From assembly GCA_903887375.1 (NCBI GenBank), contig CAISPN010000044.1, positions 1-54,274 on the forward strand: 54,274 nucleotides of DNA, written 5' to 3'. Origin of the DNA: an uncultured cyanobacterium. GTDB taxonomy: Bacteria > Cyanobacteriota > Cyanobacteriia > Cyanobacteriales > Microcystaceae. Positions 10,525 to 19,868 of the stretch are shown piece by piece (the stretch's first letter is position 1; each line of letters opens with the position of its first letter). The notes below the pieces were generated by a model. It did no database searches. It was not told the DNA's origin and saw only the letters and a list, made by a program, of their open reading frames with translations. A program made the translations under genes and the position numbers.

Positions 10525-11799
10525 TCAGCTTTTACGTAACTTAGCCATAAAAAATCCATCGCTATCATCTCGCTGTGGATATAATTGGATTGATTCAACC
10601 AGTGAGTAATTACTATGATCTTTGAGAAAATTATCGATCATGCTCTGGTTTTCTCTGGGGTTGAGAGTGCAGGTTGAATAGACAATGATCCCATTGGGTT
10701 TGACCCATTGTTGACAAGTATAGAAAATCTCTTTTTGTAATTTTAATAATTGTTCTATTTTTTCTGGGCTTATTCTCCAGCGCAGATCTAAATTGCGGTG
10801 TAAAGTTCCCAAGCCAGAACAGGGAACATCCAATAAAAGCCGATCACAACTATTGTTAAATTGATCTAATAGCCGACTATCTCCCTCCATAATTTTGATA
10901 TTTTCTAGTTCTAGTCTTTTGGCATTTTCAGATAATTTTCTTAAGCGAGAAGCTTTAGGATCTATAGCCAAAATCTGCCCTTGATTATTAAGTAGTTCAG
11001 CAATATGAGTAGTCTTGCCACCTGGGGCAGCGCAGGCATCTATGATCACATCTCCCGGTTGAGGATCGAGAAAATGAGCCACTTGCTGACTACTGGCATC
11101 TTGCACGCTCCATAATCCCTCTTGATAGCCTGGTAGATTGATAATAGAGCCATGTGTCCCGATTAGCCGCAATCCTTGCTCGGTTTGTGGCAGAATTTGT
11201 GAGATAATTCCTTCTTTTTCTAGGATTTGTTGCATCTCTAATCTGGAAGTTTTTAGAGGATTAATTCTGATATCTAGGCTAGGAATTTGATTAAACCATT
11301 TACAAAGCTGATCGGTCTCTAATTGACCAAACTGCTCTAAAAAAAATTCGATTAGCCAATCAGGAAAGCTGTAGCGAATGCCTAAGGATTGATTGGATGG
11401 ATCAAAAAGATCTTTACTTCTAATATATGCTCGCAAAATAGCATTAACCAGTCCAGATAGCTGGCTATATTTAGTCTGTTTGATTAGTTCGACACTGGTG
11501 TTAACAGCTGCGCTCTCTGGTATTGCACTCATATAGCCAAGCTGATAGATCCCTAATCGCAGAACCAGTAAAATATCAGGCACTTGCTGGTGAGATTTTT
11601 TCTTAGCAAATTGGTCAATTATTGCATCGAGAGTGCGTTGCCTTCTAACAACCCCATAGACTAGTTCTGTGACCAAGGCGCGATCTTGTTGATTAGGTTG
11701 GGTTTTCTCTAGCCCGCGATTGAGGGCGATATCGGCATAACTGCCTTTAAAGATGATATCTTGCAGGATGCTAAAGGCAATCTGACGAGCATTTAACAT
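10525..11799 (-). CDS. rsmB: 16S rRNA (cytosine-967-C5)-methyltransferase
   Basis: This 424-residue protein (Sun/Fmu family) methylates C967 of 16S rRNA using SAM. The N-terminal 140 residues are the NusB-like RNA-binding domain. The catalytic domain has DACAAPGGKTTHIAEL for SAM binding. The two RNA m5C methyltransferase cysteines are in DVPCSGLGT and YSTCTLNPREN. The start overlaps the end of the upstream dacB-type gene by 7 bp, so the two are translationally coupled. Confidence 0.95.
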   Translation of the reverse strand: MLNARQIAFSILQDIIFKGSYADIALNRGLEKTQPNQQDRALVTELVYGVVRRQRTLDAIIDQFAKKKSHQQVPDILLVLRLGIYQLGYMSAIPESAAVNTSVELIKQTKYSQLSGLVNAILRAYIRSKDLFDPSNQSLGIRYSFPDWLIEFFLEQFGQLETDQLCKWFNQIPSLDIRINPLKTSRLEMQQILEKEGIISQILPQTEQGLRLIGTHGSIINLPGYQEGLWSVQDASSQQVAHFLDPQPGDVIIDACAAPGGKTTHIAELLNNQGQILAIDPKASRLRKLSENAKRLELENIKIMEGDSRLLDQFNNSCDRLLLDVPCSGLGTLHRNLDLRWRISPEKIEQLLKLQKEIFYTCQQWVKPNGIIVYSTCTLNPRENQSMIDNFLKDHSNYSLVESIQLYPQRDDSDGFFMAKLRKS

Positions 11800-13142
11800 G
11801 GGCTAAGTTGGCTAAATAGCAAAATTATTTGATCAATTTCTTGGCGCAAATTAGTAGAGGGGCTCTGATTTACCAAAATACTAAAAACTATCGGTTGATA
11901 ATTAGGAGGATTCAAATAGCCTGATAAGGCAGATACACCCCTAAGTGTGCCGCTTTTGGCCCATAAATTTCCCTCAACAATTGTGCCTTTAAATCGCTTG
12001 ATTAAAGTACCACTGCGGCCAGCAACAGCCAAAGAATCCCTATAAACTTGTGCCTGTTTACCTTGATTGACTGTCCTGAGTAACTCGACTAAAGCTTCAG
12101 GCGTTGCTAGATCTTGGCGTGAGAGCCCTGAGCCATCTACTAGAAGAAAACTTTTAGGATTAACTCCGATATTTTCTAGGGTATTTTGTATATTTTTACT
12201 GTTGAGCAAGTTAAATAGAGCCTCAGCGTAGAAATTGTTACTGTCTTGGTTGATTGTTTTAATGATGGCCGATAGAGGGGGGGAGTGAAATTCAGTAATT
12301 TTATAGTATCCAGCAGGTATGGTGCTTATTTTGCCGGTATGAGCGACACTTATTTGATTTTCTTTTAGTGTTTGGGCAAATGATTCTAAAAAATAATCCT
12401 CCACCGAGGGTAGGGATAAATCTAGCGAGATCGTTTGGTTTATCTTGCCTCTTAATTCCAGGCTATTGTTTTTTAGAACCTCAATTGGACCGTTTTCCTC
12501 TCCAGAGAGAACTAGGTTGTTGATTTTTACAAAAGAGGCTAATTGAGGATCAGAGAAACTCAATTGGGCAATTTGACCGGGCTGAGTAGGACTGAGCGTT
12601 ATGCTAAAAGCATTTTGATTGAGGTTGATTAACCCGGCTATAGAGGCATAATCATAAACCAAGTCTCCCCATTCCCAAGTGCTTGGATAAGAGATAGCTT
12701 TATCTCTAGTGAGAATCAATAATTTGTTGATTTGTTTGAGGCGGCTTTGCTTGAGTCTTTGGGCTATAGTCACTAAATCTGAACTACTTAAGCTGGGATC
12801 TCCTCCACCTACAACTAGTAAGTTTTGACCATTAAAGAAAAAAGTAGTAGAAAAAGTGAAATTCTCCCCCAAAAGATAAAGAGCAGCGGCAGTTGTCAAA
12901 ATTTTGGCATTAGAAGCTGGAGTAAAATAATTAGCTGAATTTAGCTCATAAAGAACATCCCCATCTTTTAAATTCCGTAGAGAAATTCCCAGATGAGAAT
13001 GCACTAAAGGCTCTTTTTGCAAAATAGGAGATAGCAATCTAGATAGATTAGAGCGGCAAACAGGAGCGCTCCAAGTTCCTTGGGGAAAAATTACAGTAGT
13101 AAAATAAAGGATAAAGGCAGCTAGATATACTTTTTTGGTCAA
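11793..13142 (-). CDS. dacB: D-alanyl-D-alanine carboxypeptidase/endopeptidase (PBP4, S13 family)
   Basis: The 449-residue exported protein trims or cleaves peptidoglycan stem peptides. An N-terminal hydrophobic segment (5-20) ending near TWSAP fits a signal peptide. All three penicillin-binding motifs are visible: S77-x-x-K80 (SNAK), SxN in QDSNNFYAE, and KSGT in WAKSGTLRG. The segment VGGGDPSLSS is typical of family S13. It is the first gene of a unit with rsmB, and its start is only 26 bp from that of the divergent gor. Confidence 0.92.
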   Translation of the reverse strand: MTKKVYLAAFILYFTTVIFPQGTWSAPVCRSNLSRLLSPILQKEPLVHSHLGISLRNLKDGDVLYELNSANYFTPASNAKILTTAAALYLLGENFTFSTTFFFNGQNLLVVGGGDPSLSSSDLVTIAQRLKQSRLKQINKLLILTRDKAISYPSTWEWGDLVYDYASIAGLINLNQNAFSITLSPTQPGQIAQLSFSDPQLASFVKINNLVLSGEENGPIEVLKNNSLELRGKINQTISLDLSLPSVEDYFLESFAQTLKENQISVAHTGKISTIPAGYYKITEFHSPPLSAIIKTINQDSNNFYAEALFNLLNSKNIQNTLENIGVNPKSFLLVDGSGLSRQDLATPEALVELLRTVNQGKQAQVYRDSLAVAGRSGTLIKRFKGTIVEGNLWAKSGTLRGVSALSGYLNPPNYQPIVFSILVNQSPSTNLRQEIDQIILLFSQLSPC

Positions 13143-13168
13143 TTTGTTATTGAGGAGCTATTGGATAG

Positions 13169-14515
13169 ATGAGTTATGATTTTGATTTATTTGTCATTGG
13201 CGGAGGTTCTGGTGGCATAGCTACAGCTAGAAGAGCGGCTGAATATGGCGCAAAAGTAGCTTTAGCTGAAATGGGCAGACTCGGTGGAACCTGTGTCAAT
13301 CGTGGTTGTATTCCCAAAAAACTGATGGTCTACGCAGCCAGTTTCCCTCAGACCTTTAGAGAGTCTCAAGGCTATGGCTGGAGTCCTGTTCACAGTAGCT
13401 TAGATTGGCAGCATTTAGTCAATGTTGTCAATCAAGAAGTGAGCCGTCTCAATGGTATTTACCAAAAAATGGTCGACAATTCCAAGGTTACCATTTTTCC
13501 AGCAAGAGCAAAATTTCTTGACAGTCATACCGTTGAAGTAAATGGGCAGAAAATCACTGCAGAGCGCATTTTAATAGCAGTAGGCTCTCGGCCAATCAAG
13601 CCCAACATTCCTGGGATAGAACATACTCTAGTTTCCGATGATCTATTCACCCTAGCTCAGCATCCAAAACAAATTGTAATTCTCGGTGGTGGTTATATTG
13701 GCTCAGAGTTTGCTTGTATTTTTAATGGACTAGGTACCCAAGTTACCCAGATTATCCGCAAAGATAAAATCTTAGCTGGCTTCGATGAAGATTTACGCTC
13801 TGAAGTACAAGAAGCCATGTTGCACAATGGCATCAAAATTTTGACCAATAGTCAGCCTAAATCAATTGAAAAAACAGCAGATGGATTCAAAATCTTCCTA
13901 GAAGAATCAGAGGAAATAGTTTTGGCAGATGCCATTGCCTTGGCTGCTACTGGCAGAGTTCCCAATATTGAAGATCTTGGCTTGGATTTAGCTGGAGTTG
14001 ATATCAAAAATGGAGCGATAGCTGTCAACGAGCAAAGTCAAACCTCCCAGCCTAATATCTATGCAGTAGGTGATTGCACCAATAGAATTAATTTGACTCC
14101 TGTGGCTATTGGAGAGGGGCGTGCCCTGGCTGATACCATCTATGGCAATAAACCTCGCTTGATGAGCCACGTCGATGTTCCTTCGGCGATCTTCACTCAC
14201 CCAGAAGCAGCAACAGTTGGACTGAGTGAACAGCAAGCTGCGCAGCAATATGGCCAAGAGGATATTAAAACCTATCGTGCGAAATTCCGTCCTCTCTACC
14301 ATACCCTCAGTGGAGAAGTGGAGAAAACCATGATGAAATTGGTAGTCCAAATCAGCACAGATAGGGTTCTAGGCGCTCATATGGTGGGTGAACATGCAGC
14401 CGAAATTATTCAAGGAGTCGCTATTGCCATCAAGATGGGGGCAACCAAGGCTGATTTCGATGCCACTGTGGGCATACATCCTAGCGCGGCAGAGGAATTT
14501 GTAACTATGCGCTAG
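13169..14515 (+). CDS. gor: glutathione reductase
   Basis: This 448-residue flavoprotein disulfide reductase recycles oxidised glutathione with NADPH. The FAD motif is VIGGGSGGIATARRA (9-23). The redox-active disulfide is C42/C47 in GGTCVNRGCIPKK. The second dinucleotide fold is VILGGGYIGSEFA, and the C-terminus carries the interface active-site His in HPSAAEEF. The CVNRGC form and the family pattern separate it from lipoamide dehydrogenase and mercuric reductase. gshA for glutathione synthesis lies about 24 kb away. A GAGGAG sequence precedes the ATG. Confidence 0.93.
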   Translation: MSYDFDLFVIGGGSGGIATARRAAEYGAKVALAEMGRLGGTCVNRGCIPKKLMVYAASFPQTFRESQGYGWSPVHSSLDWQHLVNVVNQEVSRLNGIYQKMVDNSKVTIFPARAKFLDSHTVEVNGQKITAERILIAVGSRPIKPNIPGIEHTLVSDDLFTLAQHPKQIVILGGGYIGSEFACIFNGLGTQVTQIIRKDKILAGFDEDLRSEVQEAMLHNGIKILTNSQPKSIEKTADGFKIFLEESEEIVLADAIALAATGRVPNIEDLGLDLAGVDIKNGAIAVNEQSQTSQPNIYAVGDCTNRINLTPVAIGEGRALADTIYGNKPRLMSHVDVPSAIFTHPEAATVGLSEQQAAQQYGQEDIKTYRAKFRPLYHTLSGEVEKTMMKLVVQISTDRVLGAHMVGEHAAEIIQGVAIAIKMGATKADFDATVGIHPSAAEEFVTMR

Positions 14516-14561
14516 ACAAAAAACGATTTCCTATGCTAATCTAGTTAAACCTCAATAAAGC

Positions 14562-14642
14562 GCGGATGTGGTGGAATGGTAGACACGCACGCTTGAGGTG
14601 CGTGTGGCTTACGCTGTGCGAGTTCAAATCTCGCCATCCGCA
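14562..14642 (+). tRNA. tRNA-Leu (anticodon GAG)
   Basis: This is an 81-nt class II tRNA. The acceptor arms GCGGATG/CATCCGC pair perfectly and the discriminator is A. The anticodon stem CACGC/GCGTG encloses the loop TTGAGGT, giving anticodon GAG (reads CTC/CTT). It has a long variable arm, as expected for Leu, and the T-arm GTTCAAATC. No CCA is encoded. Confidence 0.95.
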
Positions 14643-14645
14643 TAA

Positions 14646-14687
14646 AAAAATAGGGACTATCTTGTTGTATAGATGGTCCCTATTTTT
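14646..14687. terminator. strong bidirectional terminator
   Basis: Arms 14646-14662 and 14671-14687 form a 17-bp stem with one G-T pair and an 8-nt loop. A runs on the left and T runs on the right make it work on both strands. It serves tRNA-Leu on the plus strand and the DUF3727 gene on the minus strand. Confidence 0.88.
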
Positions 14688-14692
14688 ATTGT

Positions 14693-15292
14693 TTAATTTT
14701 CGTCATCTTGATCTTCAAACAGGAAAGCCTCAATGATTGGCTTAAGTTGAGGATCTTCGTGATCTATCAGTTCAAGTTTGCCGTTGGAGGTCTGTTTGAC
14801 GATGTAAAGGAGAGGATCAAGTGGAGTATAAATTGAATACTTGTATTTGCCATGGTAGAAGCTAGTTAAAAACTGAAGCTCTTCTGGTTCAAGTGGTTCT
14901 TCTTCATCTAGATCTTCTTCTTCTAGTTCTAGGGAGATTACCTGATCTTCATCAAAGGGAGGGATTTCGCCTTCTACTGTCAAACTGTAGGCAGTGTTTT
15001 TAAGCAAAAGATTTAGCTCACTTAGGACCGCCTTGGCATTTTCAAAAATCTCATCAATTTCTTCAGGGTCTTCGATGAGGATTAGTTCAGAATCATCAGT
15101 TTCTTCTTCAGACCCATCTAGGGCTAAAATCCGAATAGATGTATCTACTGGACTAACTAGAAGGTAATGTACATCTTGGACATCCAACTCTTTTTCTACG
15201 TAACAGGGGAGAGATCTACTTTCCTCGTCGATCAACTCAATACGTTTTAAATTATTTGGATCATTATTTTTATTAAAATTCTCAGGAGACAT
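14693..15292 (-). CDS. DUF3727/DUF1292-type cyanobacterial protein
   Basis: The 199-residue protein is very acidic, with Glu/Asp clusters around 98-103 and 127-137. The N-terminal half (IELIDEESRSLPCYVE) and the C-terminal part (YHGKYKYSIYTPLDPLLYIV) match the DUF3727 pattern of cyanobacteria and chloroplasts. No transmembrane segment or signal peptide is visible. Its biochemical role is not established. It lies 65 bp downstream of surE on the same strand and ends at a shared terminator. Confidence 0.8.
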   Translation of the reverse strand: MSPENFNKNNDPNNLKRIELIDEESRSLPCYVEKELDVQDVHYLLVSPVDTSIRILALDGSEEETDDSELILIEDPEEIDEIFENAKAVLSELNLLLKNTAYSLTVEGEIPPFDEDQVISLELEEEDLDEEEPLEPEELQFLTSFYHGKYKYSIYTPLDPLLYIVKQTSNGKLELIDHEDPQLKPIIEAFLFEDQDDEN

Positions 15293-15357
15293 AGTTCAAT
15301 CTACCAAAGCTGTTACGGACTAGTTGCTTGAATAGAATATCATGTTTTATGACACCT

Positions 15358-16215
15358 CTAGAAATCATCTGAATTGATCCTCTCTAGCTGTTTGGCAATA
15401 GTGATATCTGTCAGGTTATATTGCAAAGGAGTGATGGTGATATAGTCATCCTTTATGGCTTCAACATCCGTGGGAATATTTATTTGTGAGAATTGATCAC
15501 TGTCTTGTTGGGCAATCTCTTCTACGACTTCTCCTGCTAGCCAATAGTAAGTTTTGCCTCTGGGATCTTTGCGCTCTTGAAAGTTTTCTATATAGCGCCG
15601 CAAGCCCTGTCTGGTGATCTTAAAGCCTTTAATATGCTCAGTTGCAGGAATATTGACATTTAAAAGAGTACTTTTGGGTAAGGGATTTTTGAGCAGATAT
15701 GCAAGTAATTTAATCGCGCAATCAGCCGCGGGTTGAAAATCAAGCCAGTTAAAGCTATTTAAGCTCAGGGCAATGCTGGGAATTCCATCAATTAGCCCTT
15801 CCATTGCAGCTGAAACGGTGCCTGAATAAAGAACATCAGTTCCCAAATTGGCACCATGATTGATACCTGCTAAGACAAAATCAGGCCTGGTGACTACGGC
15901 GCTCAGGGCAAACTTAACACAGTCAGCTGGCGTACCTGAACAAGACCAAGCTTTCACCCTAGGATCAAAGATTGAAGGGACTATTTGGGCTCTAATGGGG
16001 GTATGGATAGTGAGCCCATGACCAGCAGCTGATCGCTCTCTATCAGGGCAAACTACAGTGACATCGTAGCCGGCAGCAACCAATGTATTGGCCAAGGTTC
16101 TTACTCCTAAGGCAAAAATTCCGTCATCATTACTGATTAAAATGTTGATAGTAGATGGAGTGTTAGACATAACTGGCATTATAGAAGTAAGATTTTTCTG
16201 TTGTTTTCTGGACAT
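15358..16215 (-). CDS. surE: 5'/3'-nucleotidase SurE
   Basis: SurE is a metal-dependent phosphatase for nucleoside monophosphates. The core begins [14 protein letters not shown], with the metal-binding Asp pair. It continues with [13 protein letters not shown] and with the [10 protein letters not shown] and GINHGANLG segments, all diagnostic. The frame from ATG 16213-16215 gives 285 residues, but the first 20 or so lack conservation. Internal ATGs at 16179 and 16170 would give a more usual length near 270, so the start is uncertain. It is divergent from pheS. Confidence 0.93.
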   Translation of the reverse strand: MSRKQQKNLTSIMPVMSNTPSTINILISNDDGIFALGVRTLANTLVAAGYDVTVVCPDRERSAAGHGLTIHTPIRAQIVPSIFDPRVKAWSCSGTPADCVKFALSAVVTRPDFVLAGINHGANLGTDVLYSGTVSAAMEGLIDGIPSIALSLNSFNWLDFQPAADCAIKLLAYLLKNPLPKSTLLNVNIPATEHIKGFKITRQGLRRYIENFQERKDPRGKTYYWLAGEVVEEIAQQDSDQFSQINIPTDVEAIKDDYITITPLQYNLTDITIAKQLERINSDDF

Positions 16216-16252
16216 TTCAGCAAACTAAAATAACCAATTTTCGCTAATAAAA

Positions 16253-17257
16253 ATGACAACCTCTTTTGAACAAGTTGAAGCAGAATTAACCACTTTAAGC
16301 CAGGATGCTCAGGCGACAATCGCTCAGACCAAGACTTTAGACGAACTAGAAAGGTTACGTGTACTTTATCTTGGCAAAAAGGGCCAGCTCTCCCAGATTC
16401 TCCGTAATATGGGAAAAATGAGCGCAGATGATCGTCCCCGCATTGGTCAGACCGCCAATGATGTTAAGGATACCTTAGCAAGTCAGCTAGATCAACGTCT
16501 CCAAGAGCTTCTATCTGCTGGGATTGAAGCTCAACTGCTTGAGGAAACATTGGATGTGACAATGCCTGGAGTATCTCGTAGCTTTGGGCATATTCATCCT
16601 CTCAACCGTACGATTGATAGGATTTTAGATATCTTCGTGGGTTTAGGTTACACTGTTGCCACCGGTCCTCAAGTTGAGACAGACTATTACAATTTTGCCG
16701 CTCTCAATATTCCAGAAGATCATCCAGCTCGCGATATGCAAGATACCTTTTTCTTTAGTGATGGTCGTCTTTTGAGAACGCATACTTCGCCTGTACAGAT
16801 TCGCTATATGGAAAAGCAGCAGCCACCAATAAAGATCGTAGCGCCAGGCCGTGTCTATCGCCGCGATACAGTGGATGCTACCCATTCTGCGGTTTTTCAT
16901 CAAGTCGAAATTCTCCTAGTTGATCAAGGGGTATCTTTTGCTGATCTGCGCGGAACTATCAAGGCTTTCTTAGCTCAAATGTTTGGACCTGATTTGCCCT
17001 TGCGCTTTAGAGCTAGTTATTTTCCTTTTACCGAGCCTAGCGCTGAGGTTGATATTGAATGGAAGGGCAAGTGGCTAGAGGTTCTAGGTTGTGGTATGGT
17101 TGATCCTAGTGTTCTGCAATCTGTCGGTTATGATCCAGAAATCTATACTGGTTTTGCTGCCGGGTTTGGCGTAGAGCGTTTTGCTATGGTTCTACATCAG
17201 ATTGATGATATCCGTCGTCTTTATAATAGTGATCTGCGTTTTCTGTCGCAGTTTTAA
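16253..17257 (+). CDS. pheS: phenylalanine-tRNA ligase alpha subunit
   Basis: This 334-residue class II synthetase subunit works with PheT, which is not in this window, to charge tRNA-Phe. The N-terminal 90 residues are the coiled-coil tRNA-binding arm. The catalytic core has motif 2 ([12 protein letters not shown]), [17 protein letters not shown] and motif 3 ([13 protein letters not shown]). It lies just 5 bp before recN. Confidence 0.97.
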   Translation: MTTSFEQVEAELTTLSQDAQATIAQTKTLDELERLRVLYLGKKGQLSQILRNMGKMSADDRPRIGQTANDVKDTLASQLDQRLQELLSAGIEAQLLEETLDVTMPGVSRSFGHIHPLNRTIDRILDIFVGLGYTVATGPQVETDYYNFAALNIPEDHPARDMQDTFFFSDGRLLRTHTSPVQIRYMEKQQPPIKIVAPGRVYRRDTVDATHSAVFHQVEILLVDQGVSFADLRGTIKAFLAQMFGPDLPLRFRASYFPFTEPSAEVDIEWKGKWLEVLGCGMVDPSVLQSVGYDPEIYTGFAAGFGVERFAMVLHQIDDIRRLYNSDLRFLSQF

Positions 17258-17262
17258 TAACA

Positions 17263-18972
17263 ATGCTAGTTCTTCTGCGGATCAAAAATTTTGCCCTGAT
17301 TGATGATTTGGAACTGGAATTTAAATCTGGTCTAAATGTTTTAACTGGAGAAACAGGGGCTGGTAAATCCATTATTCTAGATGCCATTGATTTAGTTCTT
17401 GGTGGTAAAATTAATCCACGTTTTCTGCGACAAGGAACTACCCAGGGTTTGATTGAGGCGACTTTTAGGCTTTCTTCTTTGGTGGAGGACTATCTTTTGT
17501 CCGAGAAAATCGAGCCAATAGAAGAAGGACATCTCACCTGCACTCGTGAATTTACTATGACAGGTGATTCTCTCAAATCACGTTCTAGAGTCAATGGGGT
17601 GCTGGTCAATCTACAAATTTTAAAAGTTCTCAGAGAGCAGCTAATTGAGATCACTGCTCAAGGTCAAACTGTGCAATTAACCAATAGTCAACAGCAAAGA
17701 GAACTGCTTGATTGCTATGGCGGGCAGCAGTTGTTAGCCCTTCGCAATGAGGTTGCTGCTGCCTATCAAAAATACCAAAAAGCCAAAGATGAACTGAATG
17801 TTTATTTACAATCGCAAAAAGAACGTCTGCAAAGATTAGATCTAGTGCAATTTCAACTAGAAGAGCTCAAATTGGCTAATCTCTCACAAGCCGATGAGCT
17901 TGATTTACTAGAGCAAGAAAATGAACGCCTTTGCCACGTGTTAGATCTCCAGCAGCTAGGCTATCAAGTCTATCAAATTCTCTATCAAAACGATCATGGG
18001 CATTCTGTCACTGATTTACTAGGCCAATCCAGCTCACTTTTGGAGCAAATGAGCAAATATGATCTAGAGCTAGAATCTTCTACAGAAATGATCCGCTCTG
18101 CTTTGAATCAGGTGATAGAAGCTAGTAACTTGATTAATGCCTATAGCGATCGCCTAGAAGCAGATCCCAATCGCCTAGAAGAAGTCCAAGAGAGAATCAG
18201 ATTGCTTAAGCGTATATCTCGAAAATATGGACCAACTCTAGCGGAGGTAATTGCTCAATATGAGGCTTTCCAAGAAGAATTAGAGTCTTTAACTGGTAAG
18301 GGAACTTCTCAAGATGAACTAGAAGATCGGCTAAATAAAAACTACCTTATCTTACAAGAGCACTCTCAAAAGCTCTCCCAATTGAGAAAACAGACGGCTA
18401 ACAAACTAGAGCAAGATCTCATGCGCGAACTCAAGCCCCTAGCTATGGACAAGGTGGTCTTTCTCTGTCAGTTTAAAGATTGTAACCCTAGTAGTTTTGG
18501 ATCTGAGGAAATTGAATTTTATTTTAGTCCCAATGCTGGAGAAAAGATCCAACCATTAGCTGTGATTGCTTCTGGGGGAGAGATGAGCCGTTTTTTGCTT
18601 GCATTGAAGGCCTGTTTTGCTCAGTATCAAAACCACAGCTATAGTTTGATTTTTGATGAAATTGATGCTGGTGTCTCTGGTAAAGTAGCCCAGGCTATTT
18701 CTCTCAAGTTGTCTCAACTTTCCCAAAAACACCAAGTTCTCTGCGTCACTCATCAGCCTTTAATCGCAGCTTTGGCCGATGCTCATTTTCGCGTTGCTAA
18801 AGATGTTATTCAAGAGAATCAACAACAGAGAACTGTAGTTAGGGTAGAAGAACTGATCGAGCTTCAGGTTAGAACCCAAGAACTAGCTCAGCTAGCTGGA
18901 GGAAATTCAGCCCAAGATGCAGTAGCTTTTGCCCAATCTCTCTTAAAAAAAGCATCTAGAAAGTTAAGATAA
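17263..18972 (+). CDS. recN: DNA repair ATPase RecN
   Basis: This 569-residue SMC-like protein handles DNA double-strand breaks. The N-terminal Walker A motif is GETGAGKS (near 30). A long Gln/Leu/Glu-rich coiled coil spans about 150-370. The C-terminal half has the ABC signature VIASGGEMSRFLLALK and Walker B LIFDEIDAGVSG, then the CVTHQPLIAALAD switch. Length is typical. It starts 5 bp after pheS and is probably co-transcribed with it. The one HIP1-type octamer I found in the window is inside it, near 18145. Confidence 0.95.
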   Translation: MLVLLRIKNFALIDDLELEFKSGLNVLTGETGAGKSIILDAIDLVLGGKINPRFLRQGTTQGLIEATFRLSSLVEDYLLSEKIEPIEEGHLTCTREFTMTGDSLKSRSRVNGVLVNLQILKVLREQLIEITAQGQTVQLTNSQQQRELLDCYGGQQLLALRNEVAAAYQKYQKAKDELNVYLQSQKERLQRLDLVQFQLEELKLANLSQADELDLLEQENERLCHVLDLQQLGYQVYQILYQNDHGHSVTDLLGQSSSLLEQMSKYDLELESSTEMIRSALNQVIEASNLINAYSDRLEADPNRLEEVQERIRLLKRISRKYGPTLAEVIAQYEAFQEELESLTGKGTSQDELEDRLNKNYLILQEHSQKLSQLRKQTANKLEQDLMRELKPLAMDKVVFLCQFKDCNPSSFGSEEIEFYFSPNAGEKIQPLAVIASGGEMSRFLLALKACFAQYQNHSYSLIFDEIDAGVSGKVAQAISLKLSQLSQKHQVLCVTHQPLIAALADAHFRVAKDVIQENQQQRTVVRVEELIELQVRTQELAQLAGGNSAQDAVAFAQSLLKKASRKLR

Positions 18973-19022
18973 TTGAGTTAAGATTATTTTTATTTACATA
19001 GAGATTAAGACCAGTGAATATT

Positions 19023-19868
19023 ATGAAAAATCCATTGGTTTCGGTGATCTCACCTGCTTATAAGTCCCAAACGACTATTAAAAGAGCAATTCTCTCTGTT
19101 ATTGAGCAGGATTTTCAAGATTGGGAGATGATCATTATTAGTGATGATTTACAAGATTATTCTCACATTATCCAAGATGATCGTTTAGTATTTACCACTA
19201 CCAACAAATCAGGTTCAGGGGCAAGTAATGCTAGAAATCAAGGACTAAAAATAGCTAGAGGGCAATTTATCACGGTGTTGGACGCTGATGATAGGTTTAA
19301 TCCTGGCAGGCTATCTAAAATGATTCCGTTGGTTCAAGAGTTTGGCGCAGCTATTACCGAAATAGAAATCCGCGATCACCAATCAAATCTGGTCTTGAAA
19401 AAATACAATCAATCTCCTAAAGAGAGATTTCTTGATCCATTCAATATCCTCTGGAACTGTATTCATACATGTAATGTATATATGTATGATCGAGAAAGAA
19501 TACCAGATCTGTATTATGATGAGGATTTATTGGTTATGGAAGACACTGTTTTTTTGCTGTCTTTTTTTAATAATATTGAGCTAATTGGCTACGAATCTAC
19601 TCCTTTGCAGATTTACTACAAAAGACGAGATTCGCTCTGTAATTCACCGCAAACAGCTAAAACTTTTCACAAAACGAGACAGCAAATGTTAGAAAAAATT
19701 GAATTGAGGAAGATATCTATTAAAAATCCTCATGCTCTCAATGAACTAATAAAATTGACTAAATGTGCATTAGATGTAGAGAAAAAATATAATGGTGAAA
19801 TTATTACTGAAGAAATATTTCATCAAGAGCTTAATGTCAACAGGATGAAATATTTTAACTTGTATTAA
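19023..19868 (+). CDS. glycosyltransferase family 2
   Basis: The protein (281 residues from this ATG) has the GT-A fold signature. PLVSVISPAYKSQTTIKRAI lies at the N-terminus, SGASNARNQGLKIARG follows, and the metal-binding DXD is in TVLDADDRF. It transfers a sugar from a nucleotide donor; acceptor and donor cannot be told. A GTG at 19014 is an alternative start adding three residues; neither has a strong ribosome-binding site. The 3' end overlaps the convergent GGDEF-EAL gene by 14 bp. Confidence 0.85.
   Translation: MKNPLVSVISPAYKSQTTIKRAILSVIEQDFQDWEMIIISDDLQDYSHIIQDDRLVFTTTNKSGSGASNARNQGLKIARGQFITVLDADDRFNPGRLSKMIPLVQEFGAAITEIEIRDHQSNLVLKKYNQSPKERFLDPFNILWNCIHTCNVYMYDRERIPDLYYDEDLLVMEDTVFLLSFFNNIELIGYESTPLQIYYKRRDSLCNSPQTAKTFHKTRQQMLEKIELRKISIKNPHALNELIKLTKCALDVEKKYNGEIITEEIFHQELNVNRMKYFNLY

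Noticed and set aside
18145-18152. HIP1 octamer GCGATCGC
   Set aside because: I found only this one copy by eye, so HIP1 enrichment is not supported in the window.
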